DNA of 5,237 nucleotides, from contig CALAKR010000472.1 in NCBI GenBank assembly GCA_937923225.1, forward strand, positions 1-5,237, in the 5' to 3' direction. Source of the DNA: an uncultured Aquabacterium sp. (lineage in GTDB: Bacteria; Pseudomonadota; Gammaproteobacteria; Burkholderiales; Burkholderiaceae_C). A program made the position numbers and the translations under genes. This document shows positions 1 through 5,237 of this stretch, piece by piece. The notes beneath the pieces are model-generated. The model saw only the letters and a program-made list of their open reading frames with translations, was not told the origin of the DNA and made no database searches. How positions within the stretch are numbered: position 1 is the first letter of the stretch; every line of letters begins with the position of its first letter.

Positions 1-1672
<1,672 letters not shown>

Positions 1673-1684
1673 TTCCTCTTTCCC

Positions 1685-3697
1685 ATGATCACCCTGAAGA
1701 ACATCACGCTGCGCCGCGGCACCAAGGTCGTGCTCCAAGGCGCCAGCGCCACGCTGCACGGCGGTGAAAAGGTCGGCCTGATCGGCCGCAACGGCGCCGG
1801 CAAGTCGTCGCTCTTCTCGCTGCTGACCGGCCGCCTGCAACTGGACGGCGGCGACATCGAGATCCCGCCGAGCTGGCTGGCCCCCGGCGGCATGGCCGAG
1901 GTCGCACAGAACATGCCCGAGACGGACGACTCCGCCACCGACTTCGTGCTGCAGGGCGACACCCGCCTGATGATGGCCCGCCAGGCCGTGGCCGATGCCG
2001 AAGCCAGCGACGACGGCCACGCCATGGGCGAAGCCTATGCCGCCCTGGCCGATGCCGGCGATTTCGATGCGCCCGCCCGCGCGCAGGCCTTGCTGATGGG
2101 CCTGGGCTTCAAGGGCCCGCAGCTCGAAGCGCCCGTCAACAGCTTCTCCGGCGGCTGGCGCATGCGCCTGCAACTGGCGCGCGCGCTGATGTGCCCCTCG
2201 CAACTGCTGCTGCTTGACGAACCCACCAACCACCTGGACCTGGACGCCCTGGTCTGGCTGGAGGCCTGGCTGCAGCGCTACGAAGGCACGATGATCGTGA
2301 TCAGCCATGACCGCGAGTTCCTCGACGCCGTCACCAAGGTCACCCTGCACCTGGACGAGACCAAGCTCACCCGCTACACCGGCGGCTACACCGCCTTCGA
2401 GTTCATGCGTGCCGAGCGCATGAGCCAGCAGGCCGCGGCCTACGCCAAGCAGCAGGACCGCATCGCCCACCTCAACAAGTTCATCGCCCGCTTCAAGGCC
2501 AAGGCCTCCAAGGCCAAGCAGGCGCAGAGCCGCGTCAAGGCGCTGGAGCGCATGGAAAAGCTCGGGCCCGTGCTCACGGCCGCCGATTTCGAGTTCGAAT
2601 TCCGCGAACCCGAAAGCCTGCCCAACCCCATGCTCGCCCTGCGCGACCTGGACTGCGGCTACCGCAACGACGATGGCGACATCACCATCGTGAAGGGCAT
2701 CAACCGCTCGGTGATGCCCGGCCAGCGCATCGGCATCCTGGGCGCCAACGGCCAGGGCAAGTCCACGCTGGTGAAGACGCTGGCGCACATGCAACCGCCC
2801 ATCGCCGGCACCATCACCGAAGGCAAAGGCCTGAGCATCGGCTACTTCGCCCAGCAAGAGCTGGACGTGCTGCAGCTCGACAGCGGCCCGCTGCTGCACA
2901 TGATCCGCCTGGCCAAGCAGGTCAGCCCGCAAGCGCGTGAGCAGGAGCTGAGAGATTTCCTCGGCCGCTTCCGTTTCGTCGGCGACATGGTCAACCAGCC
3001 CGTCGGCCAGATGAGCGGCGGCGAGAAGGCCCGTCTGGTGCTGGCCCTGATCGTGTGGCAGCGCCCCAACCTGCTGCTCCTCGACGAACCCACCAACCAC
3101 CTGGACCTCACCACGCGCGAGGCCCTCAGCATGGCGCTCAACGGCTTCGAAGGCACCGTGATGCTGGTCAGCCATGACCGCGCCCTGCTGCGCGAGGTCT
3201 GCGACGAGTTCTGGCTGGTCACCAAGGGCGGCGTCAGCGAGTTCGATGGCGATCTGGACGACTACCAGAAGTGGCTGCTGGAGCAGTCCCGACTGCAGGC
3301 GGCTGAAATGAAGGCCGCCGCCAAGCAGGCTGCGGCAGCACCGGCACCTGCGCCCGTGGCAGCGCCCGTTGCGGCCCCCGTGGCAGCCCCTGCCCCTTCG
3401 CCGGCCGCGTCGTCCGGCAACCGCAAGGAAGAGCGCAAGGCCCAAGCGGAGGCCAACCAGAAGCTGGCGGCGCAGACCAAGCCTATCAAGCAGGAACTGG
3501 CCAAGGTGGAGCAACGCCTGGGCTCGGCCAGCGAAGAAAGAGACCGGATTGGTGAGGCTTTGGCCGATCCGGCCCTCGGCTCCAACGAGCGTGTCGATCT
3601 AGGCCGCAAACTCAAGGAGTTGGGCGACGAAATCGACGAGTTGGAAGCCAAATGGCTGAACTTAAGCGAATCTCTGCAACTGTTGCAACAAGGGTGA
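1685..3697 (+). CDS. yheS: ABC-F family ATPase, YheS type (ribosome-associated translation factor)
   Basis: ABC-F proteins have two ATPase domains and no membrane segments; they bind the ribosomal E site and act on stalled or slow ribosomes. E. coli YheS has been implicated in relieving nascent-peptide arrests. This 670-residue protein has domain 1 with Walker A GRNGAGKS (34-41), signature FSGG (154-157), LLLLDEPTNHLDL (174-186, catalytic Glu179) and switch His208. An interdomain linker rich in Lys, Arg and Gln (about 240-305) corresponds to the P-site tRNA interaction motif. Domain 2 has GANGQGKS (353-360), MSGGEKAR (443-450), LLLLDEPTNHLDL (463-475, catalytic Glu468) and His497. A Pro/Ala linker (about 548-577) leads to a charged C-terminal coiled coil (about 578-668). 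Strings such as FSGGWRMRL, KAKQAQSR and PESLPNP match YheS rather than Uup, EttA or YbiT. All catalytic residues are present. The ATG lies 12 bases after prmB behind a pyrimidine-rich CCTCTTTCCC with no clear Shine-Dalgarno sequence, so expression probably depends on coupling to prmB. Confidence 0.93.
   Translation: MITLKNITLRRGTKVVLQGASATLHGGEKVGLIGRNGAGKSSLFSLLTGRLQLDGGDIEIPPSWLAPGGMAEVAQNMPETDDSATDFVLQGDTRLMMARQAVADAEASDDGHAMGEAYAALADAGDFDAPARAQALLMGLGFKGPQLEAPVNSFSGGWRMRLQLARALMCPSQLLLLDEPTNHLDLDALVWLEAWLQRYEGTMIVISHDREFLDAVTKVTLHLDETKLTRYTGGYTAFEFMRAERMSQQAAAYAKQQDRIAHLNKFIARFKAKASKAKQAQSRVKALERMEKLGPVLTAADFEFEFREPESLPNPMLALRDLDCGYRNDDGDITIVKGINRSVMPGQRIGILGANGQGKSTLVKTLAHMQPPIAGTITEGKGLSIGYFAQQELDVLQLDSGPLLHMIRLAKQVSPQAREQELRDFLGRFRFVGDMVNQPVGQMSGGEKARLVLALIVWQRPNLLLLDEPTNHLDLTTREALSMALNGFEGTVMLVSHDRALLREVCDEFWLVTKGGVSEFDGDLDDYQKWLLEQSRLQAAEMKAAAKQAAAAPAPAPVAAPVAAPVAAPAPSPAASSGNRKEERKAQAEANQKLAAQTKPIKQELAKVEQRLGSASEERDRIGEALADPALGSNERVDLGRKLKELGDEIDELEAKWLNLSESLQLLQQG
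3353..3388 (+). repeat. Three tandem 12-base units encoding Pro-Val-Ala-Ala
   Basis: Three in-frame 12-base units encode PVAAPVAAPVAA (residues 557-568 of the ABC-F protein). They sit inside a longer Ala/Pro-rich segment joining the second ATPase domain to the C-terminal coiled coil. The units differ at third codon positions: units one and three use GTG GCA, and unit two uses GTT GCG. It is therefore a slightly diverged tandem repeat rather than a recent slippage product. It most likely acts as a flexible or extended tether. Copy-number changes would stay in frame. Confidence 0.8.
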
Positions 3698-3706
3698 TGG
3701 ATCACC
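3693..3706. repeat. Short palindrome GGTGAT-GG-ATCACC across the yheS stop codon
   Basis: The palindrome overlaps the TGA stop at 3695-3697. As RNA it could form a 5-bp stem with a 4-base loop. On the + strand it is followed by CGGAACCTCAAAAAA, with no T run, so it does not qualify as an intrinsic terminator. It may slow 3' decay or be coincidental. Confidence 0.35.
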
Positions 3707-3722
3707 GGAACCTCAAAAAACC

Positions 3723-3763
3723 GTGTTAACCCTTTGATTTCGGCCAGTTTTATGGGTTGACGC
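3723..3763. promoter_or_regulatory. Imperfect inverted repeat overlapping the candidate -35 box (possible operator or RNA stem)
   Basis: GTGTTAACCC (3723-3732) and GGGTTGACGC (3754-3763) are inverted copies that agree at 8 of 10 positions; the two mismatches become G-U pairs in RNA, giving a continuous 10-bp stem with a 21-base loop. The arm centres are 31 bp apart, close to three helical turns, so a dimeric regulator could bind both arms on one face. The right arm contains the -35 candidate TTGACG. No T run follows, so a terminator is unlikely. Confidence 0.4.
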
Positions 3764-3785
3764 CCTGTAGGATCTCCCCTACGCT
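3757..3785 (+). promoter_or_regulatory. Candidate sigma-70 promoter for the NlpC/P60 peptidase gene
   Basis: TTGACG (3757-3762; five of six to the -35 consensus) is followed after exactly 17 bases by TACGCT (3780-3785; three of six to the -10 consensus, keeping the key TA...T). It lies in a locally AT-richer intergenic stretch directly before the peptidase gene. Transcription would start near 3791-3793, at or just before the ATG at 3794, leaving almost no leader. The -10 match is weak, so the call is tentative. Confidence 0.45.
3767..3782. repeat. Small inverted repeat GTAGG-N6-CCTAC within the promoter spacer
   Basis: GTAGG (3767-3771) and CCTAC (3778-3782) are perfect inverted copies separated by ATCTCC. 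The repeat covers most of the spacer and the first bases of the candidate -10 box. A bound repressor here would block RNA polymerase. Five-bp arms are short enough to arise by chance. Confidence 0.3.
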
Positions 3786-3793
3786 TGCGCCCC

Positions 3794-4543
3794 ATGCGTT
3801 TCATGTTCTGGTGGACAGCACGCCGCGCTCAGCAGTCGCTCGCGGCCCAGGCTGTTTCTTTGTCGTTGGCATCCCTGCTGGCCGTCACCGGTCTGGTGGC
3901 GGGCGCACGCGACGCTAGCGCCCAGGCCTTGCCTGCCGCCACGGGTGCCAGTGCACCGGAGGCTCAGGCCCCGGCCACGTCTGCAGACACTTCCGACCCA
4001 GTCTCCCGCTTCCTGGCCGACAAGGGCCTGCTCAACACCCGCCCGGTCACCGAGCTGGCCCAGCAGGTGCGCGACAAGGCCACCGATCTGGCCTCTGACC
4101 TGGTCATTTCGGCCATGGACTTCCTGGGCGTGCCCTACCGCCGTGGTGGTGACTCCAAGAGCGAAGGCTTCGATTGCAGCGGCTTCACCCGCCATGTGTT
4201 CGAGCGCAGCATTGGCATGGTTCTGCCGCGCCGTGCTGCCGAGCAAGCCACCATGCCCGGCATGGAGCAGGTCAAGCAGGCCGAACTCAAGCCGGGCGAT
4301 CTGGTGTTCTTCAACACCCTGCGCCACACCTTCTCGCACGTTGGCATCTACATCGGCGACAACAAATTCATCCACTCGCCCCGCGCGGGAGGCGCCGTGC
4401 GCATCGAAGACATGCGCGTGGCTTACTGGCAGCAGCGTTTCGACGGCGCCCGCCGTGTTCCCACGTTGACTGCCGCGCCCGTCACCACCAATGCCTTGCT
4501 GCAACGCAGCAAGGCCGGCAACCGCGCTGACACTGCGCCCTGA
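3794..4543 (+). CDS. Secreted NlpC/P60 (C40) cysteine peptidase, probable peptidoglycan hydrolase
   Basis: NlpC/P60 enzymes cut peptide stems of peptidoglycan, usually the D-Glu to meso-DAP bond. From the ATG at 3794 the protein has 249 residues. A basic start (about 1-15) and a hydrophobic stretch (about 16-37) end in ASA at 41-43, a good signal-peptidase I site. There is no lipobox Cys, so the product is probably periplasmic and soluble. A low-complexity Ala/Pro/Thr linker (44-66) is followed by a short helical segment and the catalytic domain (about 100-225): FDCSGF with nucleophile Cys128, LPR at 144-146, PGDLVFF at 167-173, SHVGIYIG with catalytic His182, and FIHSPRAGGAV with third residue His194. 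The whole triad is intact. The C-terminal 25 residues look disordered. Starts are ambiguous: TTG 3785, ATG 3794 and ATG 3803 are all in frame after a stop at 3758, and none has a well-spaced Shine-Dalgarno sequence (AGGA at 3769-3772 is 21 bases before 3794). I chose 3794 because it fits the candidate promoter. Substrate specificity is inferred from the family. Confidence 0.9.
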   Translation: MRFMFWWTARRAQQSLAAQAVSLSLASLLAVTGLVAGARDASAQALPAATGASAPEAQAPATSADTSDPVSRFLADKGLLNTRPVTELAQQVRDKATDLASDLVISAMDFLGVPYRRGGDSKSEGFDCSGFTRHVFERSIGMVLPRRAAEQATMPGMEQVKQAELKPGDLVFFNTLRHTFSHVGIYIGDNKFIHSPRAGGAVRIEDMRVAYWQQRFDGARRVPTLTAAPVTTNALLQRSKAGNRADTAP

Positions 4544-4553
4544 CCGCCCAGCC

Positions 4554-4568
4554 GGCGCCTTGCGCGCC
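4554..4568 (+). repeat. GC-rich hairpin just after the peptidase gene
   Basis: GGCGC (4554-4558) and GCGCC (4564-4568) can form a 5-bp stem with a 5-base loop, 10 bases after the stop codon. No T run follows, so it is not a standard rho-independent terminator. In DNA this GC-rich such hairpins are common. Confidence 0.25.
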
Positions 4569-4569
4569 C

Positions 4570-4648
4570 TGCCAGGCCGGGCCAATCAGGCAGCCAACTC
4601 TACACGACACACATGGGCTTCAAGCCGCTTGCGCCATCTGGCCTGGCA
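4570..4648. repeat. Long-range inverted repeat between the peptidase gene and moaA
   Basis: TGCCAGGCC (4570-4578) and GGCCTGGCA (4640-4648) are perfect 9-base inverted copies. Allowing G-U pairs, the stem extends to 12 bp (4570-4581 with 4637-4648), enclosing about 55 bases. The enclosed part contains a smaller hairpin, GGCT-TCA-AGCC at 4616-4626. In a read-through transcript this could make a branched RNA element ending 21 bases before the moaA ATG. If moaA starts at the -10 candidate at 4657-4662, the repeat lies upstream of the transcript and would be a DNA element or chance. Confidence 0.4.
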
Positions 4649-4656
4649 AGTTGAGC

Positions 4657-4662
4657 CACAAT
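4657..4662 (+). promoter_or_regulatory. Candidate -10 box for moaA
   Basis: CACAAT matches the -10 consensus at four of six positions and ends eight bases before the ATG at 4670. Transcription from it would start at or next to the start codon, giving a leaderless or nearly leaderless message. No good -35 hexamer is found 16-19 bases upstream (CCATCT at 17), so support is thin. Confidence 0.25.
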
Positions 4663-4669
4663 CCTGTCC

Positions 4670-5237
4670 ATGCGAGAGGCACGGTTCATTCCCCTGAAAC
4701 AGGAAGCCCCCCCTGTTGGGGCGGGCACGGTACACGCACTGCCGCCGGCCTCTGCAGCCATGCGCCCAGACGCCAACGGCGCCCCGGTGCTCGACACCCT
4801 GCAGCGCCCCCTGCATGATCTGCGCATCTCCGTGACCGACCGCTGCAACTTCCGCTGCGGTTACTGCATGCCGCGCAGCGTGTTCGGGCCGGGCCACCGC
4901 TTCCTGCCGCACCAGGCCCTGCTCAGCTTCGAAGAGATCGCCCGCACCAGCCGGCTCATGGTGTCCATGGGCGTGCGCAAGCTCAGGCTTACCGGCGGCG
5001 AGCCCTTGATGCGCAAGAACCTCGACCAGTTGGTCGCCATGCTCGCGCCCTTGCAGACACCGGATGGGCACTCTGTCGAGTTGACGCTCACGACCAACGC
5101 CTCCTTGCTGGCTGACAAGGCCGCGGCCCTCAAGGCCGCAGGCCTGCACCGCGTCACCATCAGCCTGGATGCGCTGGACGACGCCATCTTTCAGCGGATG
5201 AACGACGCCAACGTCTCCGTACGGCAGGTCCTGACCG
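4670..5237 (+). CDS. moaA: GTP 3',8-cyclase MoaA, 5' part (3' end outside window)
   Basis: MoaA is a cytoplasmic radical-SAM enzyme. With MoaC it converts GTP through 3',8-cyclo-GTP to cyclic pyranopterin monophosphate, the first step of molybdenum cofactor synthesis. The window holds 189 codons of a protein usually about 330-380 long. After an Ala/Pro-rich N-terminus, [18 protein letters not shown] carries the radical-SAM CxxxCxxC cluster ligands Cys59, Cys63 and Cys66. LTGGEPLMR follows, with the SAM-contacting GGEP at 109-112, then LTTNASLL and VTISLDAL, all diagnostic of MoaA. The second Fe-S cluster and the C-terminal GG would lie beyond the edge. I chose ATG 4670: the frame has a stop at 4652, and the resulting start [10 protein letters not shown] resembles the RVIPL-type N-termini I recall from Burkholderiales MoaA. 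ATG 4760 (residue 31) is the alternative and also lacks a Shine-Dalgarno sequence. The first Cys at 59, against about 24 in E. coli, reflects this extension. No frameshift is seen. Confidence 0.94.
   Translation, partial: MREARFIPLKQEAPPVGAGTVHALPPASAAMRPDANGAPVLDTLQRPLHDLRISVTDRCNFRCGYCMPRSVFGPGHRFLPHQALLSFEEIARTSRLMVSMGVRKLRLTGGEPLMRKNLDQLVAMLAPLQTPDGHSVELTLTTNASLLADKAAALKAAGLHRVTISLDALDDAIFQRMNDANVSVRQVLT

Noticed and set aside
3681..3690. Perfect palindrome TGTTGCAACA near the yheS 3' end
   Set aside because: It lies within codons for the conserved-looking C-terminal Leu/Gln residues of the coiled coil. A single 10-base palindrome in coding sequence is not enough to call a binding site.
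3707..3756. Possible rho-independent terminator after yheS
   Set aside because: The AAAACCG...CGG-CCAG-TTTT pairing needs a four-base bulge and is AT-weak. None of the nearby hairpins is followed directly by a T run.
3794..4543. Toxin or effector role for the NlpC/P60 protein (for example a contact-dependent antibacterial toxin)
   Set aside because: There is no adjacent immunity-like gene and no secretion-system or marker domain. It has an ordinary Sec-type signal peptide and sits in a core-gene neighbourhood, which fits a housekeeping cell-wall hydrolase.
3779..4585. A 268-codon minus-strand open frame over the NlpC/P60 gene
   Set aside because: The + strand frame has a signal peptide and a full catalytic triad. 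The antisense frame has no recognisable motif and is a codon-bias shadow.
4544..4669. Moco (molybdenum cofactor) RNA motif upstream of moaA
   Set aside because: The spacer has paired segments, but I could not recognise the conserved core of that motif. Without a covariance search I do not annotate it.
4491..4697. A 68-codon + strand open frame bridging the peptidase gene end and the moaA start
   Set aside because: It overlaps both real genes out of frame, has Arg/Ala-rich shadow composition and has no ribosome binding site.
4586..5149. A 187-codon minus-strand open frame over moaA
   Set aside because: It is a shadow of the radical-SAM coding frame, with no domain of its own.

Overview
The window is a stretch of ordinary chromosomal core genome from a high-GC Gram-negative bacterium, most likely a betaproteobacterium of the order Burkholderiales (Comamonadaceae or a nearby Aquabacterium/Leptothrix-type lineage). 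The pointers are strong G/C preference at third codon positions, a dapE-prmB junction, an ABC-F protein of the YheS type, and a MoaA with the long N-terminal extension typical of that group. The taxonomic call rests on remembered family resemblance, not on a search. All five genes lie on the + strand. I see no mobile element, tRNA, rRNA or CRISPR array.

Bases 1-3697 look like one co-transcribed unit. It holds the 3' part of dapE (lysine/diaminopimelate synthesis), prmB (glutamine methyltransferase for ribosomal protein L3) starting inside the dapE stop codon through a GTGA overlap, and, after 12 bases, a YheS-type ABC-F translation factor of 670 residues. The last two genes both act on the ribosome. 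dapE supplies the diaminopimelate used for lysine and peptidoglycan.

Bases 3698-3793 are a compact, relatively AT-rich intergenic region. It carries the best promoter candidate in the window (TTGACG, 17 bases, TACGCT) and two inverted repeats overlapping it. It precedes a secreted NlpC/P60 (C40) cysteine peptidase, probably a peptidoglycan hydrolase (3794-4543).

Bases 4544-4669 are a second intergenic region with a short GC-rich hairpin and a 9-bp perfect inverted repeat with arms 61 bases apart. The 5' part of moaA (GTP 3',8-cyclase, first step of molybdenum cofactor synthesis) follows from 4670 and runs off the right edge.

I found no convincing undescribed system. The more interesting points are the inverted repeats around the peptidase promoter, the long-range stem upstream of moaA, the lack of recognisable Shine-Dalgarno sequences before three of the genes, and a Pro/Ala repeat linker in the ABC-F protein.
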